The notes below the pieces were generated by a model. It was not told the origin of the DNA. It ran no database searches and saw only the letters and a list, made by a program, of their open reading frames with translations. DNA of 64,000 nt. It comes from Dicyema japonicum. Its lineage: Eukaryota > Dicyemida > Rhombozoa > Dicyemidae. How positions within the stretch are numbered: the stretch's first letter is position 1; every line of letters begins with the position of its first letter. The stretch is taken from assembly GCA_011109175.1 (NCBI GenBank), contig RDEW01000005.1, forward strand, positions 1,908,238-1,972,237, given 5' to 3'. Shown here one piece after another: positions 1 through 10,803 of this stretch. Both the position numbers and the translations under genes were made by a program.

Positions 1-276
1 GTTTTTGTGCCCTGATTTAAAATAGGGTGAAATACTTTAAAAAAGTATTCTTCTCGAATGAAAAAGCGATCAAAGAAAACATTGCGTCCTAAAATGAGTT
101 GAGGTTGCTGTGAGAGATAGCTGGCCAGGAGAAAACATCACTCATAGGAGTCTCCATCGGAATAATGTCACTAGTCGTCTTCTTTAACTGTGGTAATAAT
201 CAAAATTTATAGAATACGGACTTCACATGGAATACCTGTACAAAATTCAATTTAATCCTATTAGATGCGGATAACG

Positions 277-672
277 CTACATCAATAACAGGGCGACTTT
301 GTCTCTCATTAATGCCTCAGCGACAAAAACAAGAGCAGACTCAGCTGAAAAATCGACTTTTTTAAACGACTTATCTTCATTATCTTTAACCAAACCTAAA
401 TATGAGAGGTCTAAGACTTTCTTTAGTAAATAAGGTATCATGGAGTTGTGGAATTGACTCACTCCTCTGTACAAGAACGATACATTTTTGTTCATCTTCA
501 AGGGAGTTATACTTCCTAGCCTTTTGTATGCGTAAGAGAGATAGTTCTTCTCTCCGAATAAGGAGATCTTATCCCTCCTAGCGATGACAAGAATAGCCGC
601 AATTAAGCTCTCCCTAAAAAAAGAAACTGAGTGATGGACTAAGCGAGGGGGCAGATATGCTGCTAGTACCAA
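277..672 (-). CDS. unrecognised 131-aa ORF
   Basis: This is an open frame of 131 codons ending in a run of hydrophobic residues (KVALLLM). I do not recognise the protein. It is basic near the start (RRDK, KKV) and has no obvious membrane segment or repeat. It may be one exon of a longer minus-strand gene, because an overlapping open frame (614-871) lies just upstream in another phase, as expected in a genome with 22-nt introns. I could not find a convincing intron joining the two. The rest of 1-1828 holds no gene that I can support; 1080-1215 has several copies of a short TATCATTACC-like motif. Confidence 0.25.
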   Translation of the reverse strand: MVLAAYLPPRLVHHSVSFFRESLIAAILVIARRDKISLFGEKNYLSYAYKRLGSITPLKMNKNVSFLYRGVSQFHNSMIPYLLKKVLDLSYLGLVKDNEDKSFKKVDFSAESALVFVAEALMRDKVALLLM

Positions 673-1828
673 TTAGCAGGATTGGGGAAGATCGGATCGA
701 CGGTTTCATGAGGAAATCAAAGATCCAGGACACATACATAAGAATGAGAGAACCGTCTTGAGAAATAAATAAAAGAGGGAGGGTCCAGGTATGGAGTCTA
801 AGCCTTGAGGTAGGAATCAGGTGTAATTTTTTCCATGTTTTTGTATAAAAGTGAATCTTGGAAAAACACAAAAAATAAAGCAGAAAGGTTTTCTTTCATA
901 AAAGTCGTCTGAGGAAACTTACTGGGACGGATTTGGACGGATTCTCTACCAGAACCTCAAATCCAAGTTAGGAAATAACGGAATCTCATTGGAGACTGTT
1001 CGAACATTCTGTATACCTCAGAATGTTTAGACTCCACTGCAGAAATAGTAATGGTAACCCAAATCAAACGTTCTTGAGCTGATCCAGTATCATTACCATG
1101 GATGCTTCATTAATTCAGTTACTATAGAACGGAAGTGAGGGACATTGTGATACGCTAGTTACCATTATCACTACCATGGGATACCGGTATCGTTACCATT
1201 CAATTACCAGTATCATTACCCTAGATGCTTCGATAATGTCTCCAAGTATCTGGAAGACTTCAGAGAAGTATCTACGTCCATTATTGGAAAAAAGAATTAC
1301 AGCCAAATTAACGTAATAATTATGGGCTTTTGGATTGACTATGAGGAAATCCTTGAGGAAATATGAGTGGAGTCCTGATGGCCTGTTGAATTGACTTAAT
1401 TAGAACATGTATGATAAAATATTAAAAGTAACGTCGAAATATTGGGCAGATCGACCAGATCAACCTTAAAAGACATGAGAGGAATGTCACTATTATTTAG
1501 TAACTTTGGTAATATTACCAGAACAAACAAAAAATCATTTATTGCAGTGCCTTAGTAAAGTTCAAATTAGTAGTAATCGTTCTGTCATGCTGATTAAATG
1601 AGAACCCTAAAAAGTTCTTATTCCCTTAAATACATGTTTACCGTAAAAATGAACCACGATAATTAAAAACGGGGGAATTTCGGTTGAAATCACATTTTAC
1701 TTTGTCCCCCTATATCGCTTTATTTGAAACCTCCCATTTTCATGCTCAGCCAAATAAGGAAACCGATTTTATCAATTTTAGTTATCAGAAACTTTTTATT
1801 TAAATAACGTAAAAATCGTGCAAGGACG
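673..1828. other. no supported gene; TATCATTACC-like motif repeats
   Basis: There is no long open frame on either strand apart from the short 614-871 minus frame. Between about 1085 and 1215 the motif (A/G)TATC(A/G)TTACC and its variants recur five or six times with irregular spacing. That looks like simple-repeat decay, not a binding-site array. I see no transposon ends. Confidence 0.4.
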
Positions 1829-2305
1829 ATGAATTTTTATGCAAAAGACGACTTTAGAAATAAATTTACAGAAAAAGAAAGTAAAAATAGAAAATTAATT
1901 TCAGTGAGGTTAAGCAGGATTTATGAGTTCCCTCTCAGTCATGGTGAGAATTTTGAAGTTGTGTCAAATTCTCCAGGACTTGCAATGAAGTACGGGGAAG
2001 ACTTGTTTTTCCAGAGACCCGAGACGTCAGAAGGAAATGACTTCAGACTTGATAGCACTCCATTCTACTATAGCGAAGATTCTTATGAAATGAGTCATAA
2101 TGGGAATTCTGACAATCAATAAAAAATTTTAGAAATACTTTTTTCCAAGAAAATAGTTCGGATCCAATTCATCAGGAATTTATTAATAAAATCGAAGAAA
2201 AAAGAAACAGCAGAAGTTTTAAAAATTATTCTAGACAGAAAGTTGATAAGTTAGAAACTCAGTGGAAAAATGAGATGACACTGTTACAAAAATTATTCCC
2301 TTAAA
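1829..2305 (+). CDS. unrecognised small charged protein, probably two exons
   Basis: An ATG at 1829 opens a 97-codon frame rich in Lys, Glu, Ser and Asn. A second open stretch at 2150-2305 is in another phase and ends with LLQKLFP and a TAA. Removing a GT...AG segment at 2094-2149 (56 nt) joins the two in phase, giving a hydrophilic protein of about 140 residues with a C-terminal charged, possibly helical, segment. The family is not recognised. The intron would be longer than the 21-27 nt seen in neighbouring genes, so the join is tentative; an indel is the alternative. Confidence 0.35.
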
Positions 2306-2423
2306 TGATTACATAACTTTCGGTGATATTCTAACAATATTTTTGATTTTTATGATTGCCTAGTCAGTTGAAGCCCGCTGGCGCCTTTTTATTGAATATT
2401 CTAAGGATGGGTGAACAGACACC

Positions 2424-2651
2424 ATGCAATGCCGCCATGGAAGAATTTTTAGGCCATACTGTATCTCCTGCATTCAGAGACGTCCAAGAAGTTGTCTTCC
2501 AAGGACACTTGCTGATGATTATGCAGTGATCGGAAGCCGACTGATGGATGCAGACGATCTGGACGAAATCAGGATACGGGCACGACAGCGAAAAGGACGG
2601 AGAAGACTAACGGAAAGGATTATCGAAAAGCGTGGCACAGCGAAACCATAA
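2424..2651 (+). CDS. unrecognised 75-aa Arg-rich ORF
   Basis: This short open frame starts at an ATG and encodes a very basic polypeptide with a CRHGRIFRPYCISC segment (two CxxC-like cysteine pairs) and an Arg-rich C-terminal half. No family is recognised. The cysteine spacing could suggest a small zinc-binding motif, but the frame is short and there are no homologous landmarks, so it may be chance. Confidence 0.2.
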   Translation: MQCRHGRIFRPYCISCIQRRPRSCLPRTLADDYAVIGSRLMDADDLDEIRIRARQRKGRRRLTERIIEKRGTAKP

Positions 2652-3030
2652 ACAGTGTTTACTGGTAACGCGGATGTGCTTTAACTAACAAACTAGTCAG
2701 TTGTTAATCTGTGGTAGGTTGAGGTGGTGACGTGTACCTATTGCATGAAAAGTATATTTTGAAGAATGAAAACCATGTCTTCATTTTGTCTAGTAAACAT
2801 GGAGGAGGTGATGGATCCAGGAAACATCGGCAATCGAAGTTCTGAACAAAGGAAGTGGCGGATCTGAGGTACTATAATCAGTAAAAAATTTAGTTCAGAG
2901 TTACAACTGAAAAATCGAATTCCCTTATTGACAACAACAGTTTTGGTGAGTTTGTCTCAATCAATTTTTTTAACAAATGCTTCAATATTAGAAATGCTTA
3001 CATTCCACCTCATCATGACATCTCTTTCCT

Positions 3031-3324
3031 TTGACTTGGGCTGTTTTGGTAATATTTTTTGATGGACGACCTGAATGCGAAAAGTCTAATGTGAATCAAA
3101 GGTCAAAAAAGAGTGAATCTGGAAAATACATTCAAGATAAACTGGATTTCATGTACATCCTCAATCTCACAAAAAGTCACGCATACATTCTAGAAACTCT
3201 AGCAAGTCAGGTGACTATCCCGACGTCAGTCTATATTGGCAGATGCACTTGGAAGGAAAAAAATCGATTCCTGGTTTCAGGGAGAGATCAAATAACCTCA
3301 GAAAAAATCAGTCTTATATTTTAG
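3031..3324 (+). CDS. unrecognised 97-aa ORF
   Basis: An open frame from an ATG encodes a protein with a hydrophobic N-terminus (TWAVLVIFF), then a Lys/Ser-rich stretch. The hydrophobic start could be a signal peptide, but no family signature follows. It sits between unrecognised sequence and a dispersed repeat at 3451-3531, so I cannot exclude a chance ORF. Confidence 0.2.
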   Translation: MTWAVLVIFFDGRPECEKSNVNQRSKKSESGKYIQDKLDFMYILNLTKSHAYILETLASQVTIPTSVYIGRCTWKEKNRFLVSGRDQITSEKISLIF

Positions 3325-3450
3325 TCGAATGTTAAAAAATAATAAACAAAATAGAAAAAAATCAAAATTAATTATGTATTCAAATTACATTGAAAACTCC
3401 ACTTTTCAACTAAAAATAGTTTAGCTACTGAGGTCAATAGCTCGCATGAT

Positions 3451-3531
3451 CCTCTATACTAGTCTCTCCCACCTTCTCCTGTTCAATACTAGGCTCTGCA
3501 GACTAATGAGGTCTTCACTGTCCCCTTAGTG
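3451..3531 (+). repeat. dispersed repeat A, copy 1
   Basis: About 80 bp here match, in reverse complement, the segment 6037-6128, including the shared blocks ACTAGTCTCTCCCAC and AGACTAATGAGGTCTTC. The two copies are about 80 percent identical by eye and lie in opposite orientation 2.5 kb apart. No coding capacity is seen. Confidence 0.7.
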
Positions 3532-4194
3532 TTCTATTCACTGATCTATTTTGGCTAGGTGGTGACGTTCCTCTATTGCACTCATATCGTATACGCGGTT
3601 GAATGATTCTTCCTGGATCTCTACCCTTACTTTCAACGCCAAGGGCCTCAGCTAGTCAAAGAGGCACTAATATGTCTGGACCTTGAGAATTATCGATGTT
3701 CAGTATGAACATATGGTCAGAGAAGGACTTGACAAACGCTTTGGGAACTACAAATCTCGATTTACCGCCTATAAATCATGGATTATTGGTATTTATGTTT
3801 TTTGATATCTACCAGCCTGTTCTCTCTGGTACCTTGAATGCCGAGGACTCAATCTTATGTATAAAAAACTTCACCTCGCATGAGACCTGGAACGATACAA
3901 GTTATCCATATATTGCCTACTGGACATGAAAATATCAGACAACGGAACATTGAAAATTGGAAATTACTGCCTGATTACCAACACAACAACCTGTCGTCAC
4001 TATGGACTCAGCAATCCATCTCACAATTTAACAATGGGGGATCTTGGAAGATGTGTGGTAGGATACTGAACGTACCACAAGGAATATGTCTTCAATTACT
4101 CAATAAAACACAATCAAATCCAAAAATAGAATTATTCCTGTAGTAAAAACCAACTTCATATTACCAATTTTTCATCTTTATGTTACCTCTAAAA

Positions 4195-5060
4195 TACGTG
4201 AAAAATTCATACACAGCTTTTTCATTTTTTCCTTCACAACACGGATTTCGAAAATTCTACTCCACCGCAACCCATCTATCTGACTCAATTCATCACAGAC
4301 GGATTTAATTGTAAAGCACCTCATGAAAAAACGATTCTTGTCGACGTTGATATTGAGGAAGCTTTTGACTCAAATTAAAAAATTGATATGTAATTTCATC
4401 TATGGAGATTGGTTGAATTTTGTTTGAAAGCCTCACGTTGCAGATACTCTCAAATAAGTCCCACAGGTTTCAGCTCTCTCCTCATTGTTGTTCAATTTAT
4501 GCCTGAGTGACATTCCTAAACCAAAGAGAGTACACCTTGAATTCCAAATCCGAATACGCCACTAAGGCGCATTTGAATTCCAAATCTGATTGATTTTAGT
4601 TCTTATCTAATGCACGTCTCTTAAGAAGCGCTTTATTATAGACTTATTCCTAAATCTAGGTCTCCTTCAAGGTAATTCACTGTTTAGGATGTTATAACTA
4701 TAAAGATGTCGTGAGTTCGATTTCCCCAAGTGACTATTGATCAAGGGTTCTTCATATCTCTTTCACTTTGATCCTGTCCCAGTCTCTGGGCGACATCTAA
4801 AAGATCATTAACTTTCCTCCATTATTAGCCCTCAAGTAACTAATTAATCTTAGTTCCTGCAACCAGAGTGAGACTCATCCTTTCTAAACATAACGTTCAT
4901 CCACATCCATCACTATGTGAATTTCTTCAAAGAATAAAAAGAAAGAGATCTTTTTATTATGCCGACGACTGGGCATCTCCTTGGACAGGAGGGTTAAAAG
5001 ACCCTTCTTACTAATTGATGGACAAAAAACAGGAAGGAATCATTTGACCAGATAAGTAGC
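4195..5060 (+). mobile_element. decayed non-LTR retrotransposon RT fragment
   Basis: Reading across several frames, the region shows reverse transcriptase landmarks in the right order. There is a QHGFRKFYSTATHLSDSI-like segment near 4240-4300 (jockey/CR1-type fingers-palm). A VDVDIEEAFDS-like segment follows near 4340-4375. Next is PQVSALSSLLFNLCLSDIP near 4465-4525, which resembles the usual PQGSVLSPLLFNLYL block. A YADDWAS segment (catalytic YADD) lies near 4955-4975. The copy is full of stops and frameshifts and contains about 400 bp of non-RT sequence between the last two blocks. It is clearly non-functional. Confidence 0.65.
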
Positions 5061-5434
5061 GGTGTGGGAATACAAAACCAATAAATCATTTTTATCAAAA
5101 ATAAAGAAATATTAATAAACTTTAAAGTAGAGATTTTATGAAATTTTCGGTGTGCTCGGTGAAAATATCGCTTTTAATCTCATCATGCAATGACAATTCA
5201 TAGTTTTTAGCGGCGAATTCAACGTAAACCTTAAAATACAACAAAATACGACATTTTTGTAAAAATTATATAGAGAATCCGTGTGAGACTCCGATACATG
5301 GTCCGTCATTAATATGAATTTTATTCGAGTTGGAGATTCGTAGTAGTGAAGTTTATACCCACGTGTTGTCAATGAACGAAAATTGCCTCCACTAAACATT
5401 AGCCCGAAGCAGACTTTATATTCTGAGACATTTT

Positions 5435-5620
5435 TTGCATGAATTTATTCACAACGAAAACAAATCCATGAAGAAGTTGTTGATTCTAATAAATATTGTA
5501 ATATATACACTTTTCCTGCATAACTTGAATGTTTTAACTTCCCATATTCGCTGTAAAACAAACATTTCCCTTTGCAGTCAAATATATAGATCCCGTATAT
5601 CAGCATTCACAAAAATTTAA
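5435..5620 (+). CDS. unrecognised short ORF with hydrophobic segment
   Basis: From the second Met (5469) the frame starts MKKLLILINIVIYTLFL, which resembles a signal peptide, and is followed by a short Cys-containing tail before a stop. It might be the first exon of a secreted or membrane protein that continues through a short intron. I could not identify the following exon with confidence. Confidence 0.2.
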   Translation: MHEFIHNENKSMKKLLILINIVIYTLFLHNLNVLTSHIRCKTNISLCSQIYRSRISAFTKI

Positions 5621-5660
5621 TTAAATTTAAAATAATTAAATACAAATTTAATTTTTTTAT

Positions 5661-5897
5661 TATTTTAACTTATTTTCACTCTTCAACAACGCGGCAACCC
5701 GGAACAATGGTTCCGGTTTCATTACTCTCTGCGGCTCCAAATCTGATCCCTACTATCAATCAGCGTTAGACGCCGCCAAAACACGTAAATTAGAAAAAAA
5801 CCCACATCTCTCAAATTATTATGAAAGAGGAACTCGTAGATTCAGAAAAGCTTTGGGTACTATGGAGGAAGACAGAAAAACACTTCAATCATGTTGA
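5661..5897 (+). CDS. unrecognised ORF without ATG, possible internal exon
   Basis: This stretch has no stop and reads through a Gly/Ser/Asn-containing segment, then LDAAKTRKLEKNPHLSNYYE and an Arg-rich tail, ending with TGA at 5895-5897. It has no start codon of its own, so it would be an internal or terminal exon. The composition is protein-like and unlike surrounding AT-rich DNA. No family is recognised. It lies 60 bp after the short hydrophobic ORF at 5435-5620. Confidence 0.25.
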   Translation, partial: YFNLFSLFNNAATRNNGSGFITLCGSKSDPYYQSALDAAKTRKLEKNPHLSNYYERGTRRFRKALGTMEEDRKTLQSC

Positions 5898-6036
5898 GAT
5901 CTACCGAGATCACTTAATTAGATGGTTTAATTCCTTCTTTCTTGGAGTTCCCCTTTTGGGGTTAGATAATAATAATCAACACATGATACAACGCTTCCCA
6001 AAGTCCTGAATGGTGCGGAGAAGACCTGAGACCAGT

Positions 6037-6128
6037 CAACAGAACACTAATGGGCGGAGAAGACCTCATTAGTCTGTAAAGCCTGGTATCGAACAAGAGA
6101 GTGTGGGAGAGACTAGTATCGAGGAATA
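6037..6128 (-). repeat. dispersed repeat A, copy 2
   Basis: This is the reverse-complement partner of 3451-3531 (see that entry). The copy also holds an internal near-duplicate: GGGCGGAGAAGACCTCATTAG here and GGTGCGGAGAAGACCTGAGA about 35 bp upstream. Confidence 0.65.
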
Positions 6129-6454
6129 GAATTATAGCTTATTGGATTCTATGTTCTTGCTCATAATAATAATCTTCACATGATCATGTAATTTAAGGTT
6201 TCTCATCAGTGATCTTACGCTTCACATTTATTTAAGCATTAAAAGTCTTAAAAATAACTTTAAATTGGTTAAACAATGGATAATCTTAATTTTCAGATCA
6301 TGCAAAATTTTAGAGATTTCAATTTCTCACAACAAATTGCACATTTTCAAACCACTAACTGGCGTTTAACTCGTGATGATTTTATGGGTGCTTTGATATT
6401 ATGGCATGGCGTTATGTGGTGCTACGTGGATAGTTGTATTTTCCTTTTTTCTGA

Positions 6455-6650
6455 TGGCGTCACTAAATCCACCTTACTGAGGAGGCGCCCAATGCCTGGC
6501 CGGCATCAAGAGGATCCAACAATTTTTCCCCGGAGACAACGTCGTTACCTGGTGACAATTTCTGGAATGCTGGAACGAGTCAGGAGTTTGGTTACCTTGG
6601 TCTTAGTTAGTTTGGTTACCCTTGGTCTTTGGAAATAATTTTAATTGATT
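6455..6650 (+). repeat. LINE 3'-end repeat (family L), copy 1
   Basis: About 190 bp match 61605-61880, sharing CACCTTACTGA, GGCATCAAGAGGATCCA, CTGGAACGAGTCAGGA and the terminal block CCTTGGTCTTTGGAAATAATTTTAATT. The same terminal block occurs in minus orientation at 20024-20050 and 46765-46790, where it lies just downstream of jockey-like coding remnants. I infer that it is the 3' end of a jockey-like non-LTR element. The 120-codon ORF starting at 6276 runs into this repeat and is probably fortuitous. Confidence 0.6.
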
Positions 6651-6793
6651 TTAACTCGTGAAAAAATGCCACTAAAAGTAAAAAATTAAAATAAAATATT
6701 ATTTCCCAAATTCATTACTTTTTCAGCAAAAATTAAAAAAATAATTTTATTTAATTAAAAAAATAATCGCCAACATATCAAAATATTATGAAT

Positions 6794-9437
6794 TTAAAAG
6801 TGCTTCATCAGCCTCAATACATTCCTTGAATAAAACATAACAAAAACAGCAATATCATCCTTGTAGAGCTGTTCAGTGATGTTCTCAATCGTGATTCTCT
6901 TAAAGCCATCCGAGACAATCCTCTCTCCCTCAGATTCCTCAAATATGGAATCGATATAGACCGAATGTGGGCCTGGAGTTTTACTTGCACAAATTACTCT
7001 CAAAATTCGTTTCTCTCTAATTTTGCAGAAAATGAAGATGAATGCCTCCATTATGTAGGCTACTGACATGGTGATTATTATCTATGTTTAAGGGACCAAA
7101 CTGACTGTCGCATAAAAGTAAAACAGCATGAAGAATATTCTCGTCCAGTCATTTATGACGATAGCATAGGCTTCCTATCAGTAATAAAGTACCCCTAACC
7201 ATTGTAAGGTACCAATTGTTCACAGCAGAGAGTTCGAACAGAACAACTAAATTTTATCTTAAATTCCAACCAAAACTCGACAAAATAGAGTTGAAATTGT
7301 TTTCATAGTAAAATGAAGAATATTTTAACGACGTGTCGTTAGAATATGTACTTTCAAAAGGCGATCCTCTAAAATGAGCCACATTTTGACTACTTGCAAC
7401 AATTTCTCAAATCATATTCTCCGAAAAGCTGCATCGCGAAAAAGGCCACTGAAAAGTAGATTAAAAATGCCGCCAAAGAGACACTTTGAGTGACAAATCA
7501 GCAAAACCTGAGAATTCTCATAATTATTTTTTCAGTAATTAAGCAGAGATCTCTATAAATTTTAAATAAATTCAGAATCCTACAGAAATTATCAAAAAAC
7601 AACCAAAGACATCTAAAAATGGAGAAACAACGAAAAATTAGTAAGTCTGGATACTTCAGGGAGATAATCGAGACCAATGACAAAATATTGATGGTAATGT
7701 CAATACTACCTCACAAAACACATTATTACAAGTTGGAAAAACTGGAAAAGAAAAAGGAGGGTCCGAGAATACAACCAAAGATGATAGTTTCCACGGCAAA
7801 GACTAAAAGTACGCCTAAAATGAACGTATGGAGAAGAAGATATCCATGGGAGATATCATATTTCTGTATTTACAAGTTGTACTGGTGTTCTCATATACAA
7901 GATAAACCGAGTTGATGGCAATAACAAGGTCTAATCGTGATAGACATGAGTTACAAGTAATATACGTGTAAATTTTGGATTTTCTTAGCCAACTCAACTC
8001 TAAAATAAAAGAAATCCAAACTTTTGACAATTTGAGACAACGATGTGAAGGATCTTAACGTTTGATGCTAAAATTTAAAGTCACGTGTACATTCCACACG
8101 ACATCGACGTATTTATAAAAGTTGTAAAAGTCATTGAGACAAATGTATCCTTTGTTTGAGCTGTCAATCAACGAAAAAAGAGACATGGAGTTTATTATGT
8201 CTAAATTTTAGATATGAGTACTTGTCTCCCCATGATAAGCCATGAACACGTTGAATACCTCCTAGTGATTCCTTGGGGACACTAAATTATAAAACTCGCA
8301 AACTTCTGCCGAAAGCAAGAGTTTGAAGGCTGCCCTGCACGAGCGCCTTTGAGAAAGAATAATTTTCTTTATTTTGGCTTTTTCCTCGAACACATACAAC
8401 TGGTAGGTCACAGCAAGGAGCTGAAACGGAATAAAATACGGGACTTACGACGTTCAAGAGAATAAATGTCGAAATAGTCAAAAATGAGGTGTAGAATATG
8501 AAAGTTAACTTAGTAAAGTGATATTGGGCCATTATTGCATTGGGGGAACTTATGTTGGTAAAAATATTACTTTGAGGTGGTGAAGAGCACAAACATTGTA
8601 TGAAAGCTCCTTGAAAATGAAGAAAAGTGCTTAAATAAGGGAAAATAAATACATAATCGCCAGGAACGTCGCGGAACATTGAAAAACCTTAAATGAGGTA
8701 TTTTGTTACCTACAAGAGAATAAATCAGAATAACAAGCAACGTGAGGATCAAAATTCCTATAAATTTAGGCAAAATCTTGAAAGACTGCCTAATGAATCT
8801 GAAAAATGACAAAAATCATTGAACCTTCTAGAACTGGTCAGATAAGGAGAATCGTAAAGAAAAAGTGGGAGTAATGAATGAATAAATCGATATCTATAAT
8901 TTTTGGAGGCAACAATGTAAATTTTCTGACAAAATATGGCCACGAGGATGATCAACTAAAGTCAGCTTACAAGATTACGTTAAAAATTAGGTATCTCTTC
9001 TTGTAAATGTTCTCAATCCCCATGACCTTTATTTTTAGCAGGTAAATTGCCATCAAAAAACTCAAAGGGAAAAACTGAACGATACCAACAACCTTAAAAT
9101 TAACGAATTTGTACATCGACGTGGTTTACATTGTAGGATTTGTTCTGTAACAGCATCAGAAGTAATATGAACAGAATTGTAAATAATTCGGTCACCGAAA
9201 AACATTTTCCTGTGAGGATTTTGTAGTATTTATATGTTTTAAGGTCGGTAGGATGAGTATACTTGATATTGTGTTCTCCTCCTTGATGTAAATGAGCCCT
9301 TCTGAGATGTTGTAATGCCATATCATTTTCGTAACCGTATTTTCGTCCAATTCAGGGTTATTTATATTTAAGGACTCTAAAAGATTGTTTGATACTGCTC
9401 CAATGTTTAGAGGACCGGAAGGAATAGATCCGATCAT
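6794..9437 (-). CDS. two-pore channel (TPCN-like), many 22-23 nt introns
   Basis: This is a two-pore channel, an endolysosomal cation channel made of two six-helix domains. The domain I pore is clear once ultra-short introns at 8549-8570 (22 nt), 8630-8652 (23 nt) and 8688-8709 (22 nt) are removed. The exons then read FHTMFVLFTTSNSPNAIM followed by the S6 helix, which aligns with the vertebrate filter-S6 region (LLTTSNNPDVM). Before it come S5 (ILILTLLVILIYSLVG) and an S1-like helix (9120-9190). After it comes a basic linker (QRRSCRAAFKLLL). Domain II shows an S4-like segment (about 7580-7660), a VINDW filter near 7150 and S6 (SVAYIMEAFIF). The C-terminal exon ends at 6794. The ATG at 9437 is the most likely start, but other 5' exons are possible. 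I did not resolve every intron. The family is secure; TPC1 versus TPC2 is not decided. Confidence 0.82.
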
Positions 9438-9552
9438 GACCACAATATAATTATTATACCGACTCTATGTAATTTTATTTTTTTTGAATGTATTAATTTA
9501 TTTCGAATTTAAAATTGAAATTTATTCAATAAAATAATAAAAATTATTTTAT

Positions 9553-9960
9553 TTAGCAATATCTAATTTGACCTATCTTTCTTGGTGGTCTTGGAATTAA
9601 ATAAATAAATTTTTCTTTGTCTTTTGGAGCTTCTATACAAACAATTTGTTCTACCAAGTATCGAATACACTTGTGCTGCATGAATTGCTCTGTTATCGCT
9701 ATCGCAGAGAGCAAACTGGAATTGTTGCAAAACCCATGTTTCAAAATATTGTTGAGATTGTCGAAAAAGACACCCACTTCGTTTTTTCGGAGAACACTAA
9801 ACGTCCCTCCAATCAAAAAATACGTTACAGAACGTCACCCAGACTTCCCCAAGATGGTAAAGTCTTATGAAAATCCTTTCGGGCGGAAGTCAAACTATAT
9901 CTGGACGCCGCCCAAAATGCGAAAAAAACCTTCCCCTTTATGGAGATTAATTTAGGACAT
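9553..9960 (-). CDS. unrecognised minus-strand gene, possibly two exons
   Basis: The longest frame (9553-9816) ends PRPPRKIGQIRYC and includes VGVFFDNLNNILKHGFCNN, so it is compositionally protein-like. Just upstream on the same strand, another phase reads KVFFAFWAASRYSLTSARKD (about 9840-9930). This suggests two exons joined by a short intron around 9810-9840, where several GT and AG choices exist. I recognise no family. It lies head to tail upstream of the channel gene. Confidence 0.3.
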
Positions 9961-10803
9961 CAAAACTAACCGCAGGAGAACCAAGCAATCATTTATATGG
10001 TTCCTTTATCTACTACCAAGCAATCAGTTATATGGTTTATTGATAAGGTAGTAGGATTGGGCCTGTTTACTACAACAAAAGTAGGCAGTTTCTACCATGA
10101 GCAGGCTACTCGCATGAAAACCTGAGATGTAATCCTTGACAGAGATTTGCTCCGCTACCAAGGTAACGTAAACATACTGGTCGTTATGACCAAAATAATG
10201 TACTATAATGATTTCTACGGTTTAATCGTTAATAAGTGGAGATATCATAATTTATAGACGATTTGTATATTTTTTGTTAGAATTCGTTTTCTAAACAAAA
10301 ATTGCGATTGAAAGACAAATAATCGGCATGTGATCACTAATCGTTGTGAACCACTAAGACATGTGTTAACTGTCAGACCATTTGAATCAATGGCCTTAAT
10401 TCGCCATTAAAGGCATGTCTTCATAATACTCACAAGCCAATTATCAAGGAAATTAGTTCCCGTCGTTTGTGCCACTTCCCAGATTACTTTTCGTTAGACA
10501 TCTTACGTTCTCTTTGAGGTTGGGGGACAGTCCTCTCTAATATACAACCAATGACTATTCAAGCATAGAGTTAGCAAATTTACAAAAAAACATTTAAAAC
10601 TACAAAAAAATTATCAAAAATCAGCTAAATCTCCTTCTGATAGAGAAGGCAAGAGAAATTTGTTCACGTGGTAGATACCGCTCAATTTGTTCATCAGATA
10701 GGTCCATAAGAATAGAAATGACCTCAGACTGGATAATTTACAAAAAAATACTTTATCATTTTCATCAACTGATCTGCCAGCCAAAATAGACTAAAATTAC
10801 ACT
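9961..10803. other. no supported gene; short tandem duplication
   Basis: I see no coding region here. At about 9983-10050 a 31-bp unit (ACCAAGCAATCA followed by TTTATATGGTT) is repeated twice with small differences. The remaining sequence is AT-rich, with short open frames only. Confidence 0.4.

Noticed and set aside
4680-4740. Possible tRNA, from a B-box-like GAGTTCGATTTCC
   Set aside because: There is no credible A-box or acceptor stem. A short match to the B-box consensus is expected by chance in a window of this size.
6276-6638. 120-aa ORF as a host gene
   Set aside because: Its second half is the family L LINE 3' repeat found in three other places. A chance ORF running into a repeat is more likely.
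9192-9443. GTG start at 9443 for the channel gene
   Set aside because: Eukaryotic initiation at GTG is unlikely, and an in-frame ATG lies two codons downstream at 9437.
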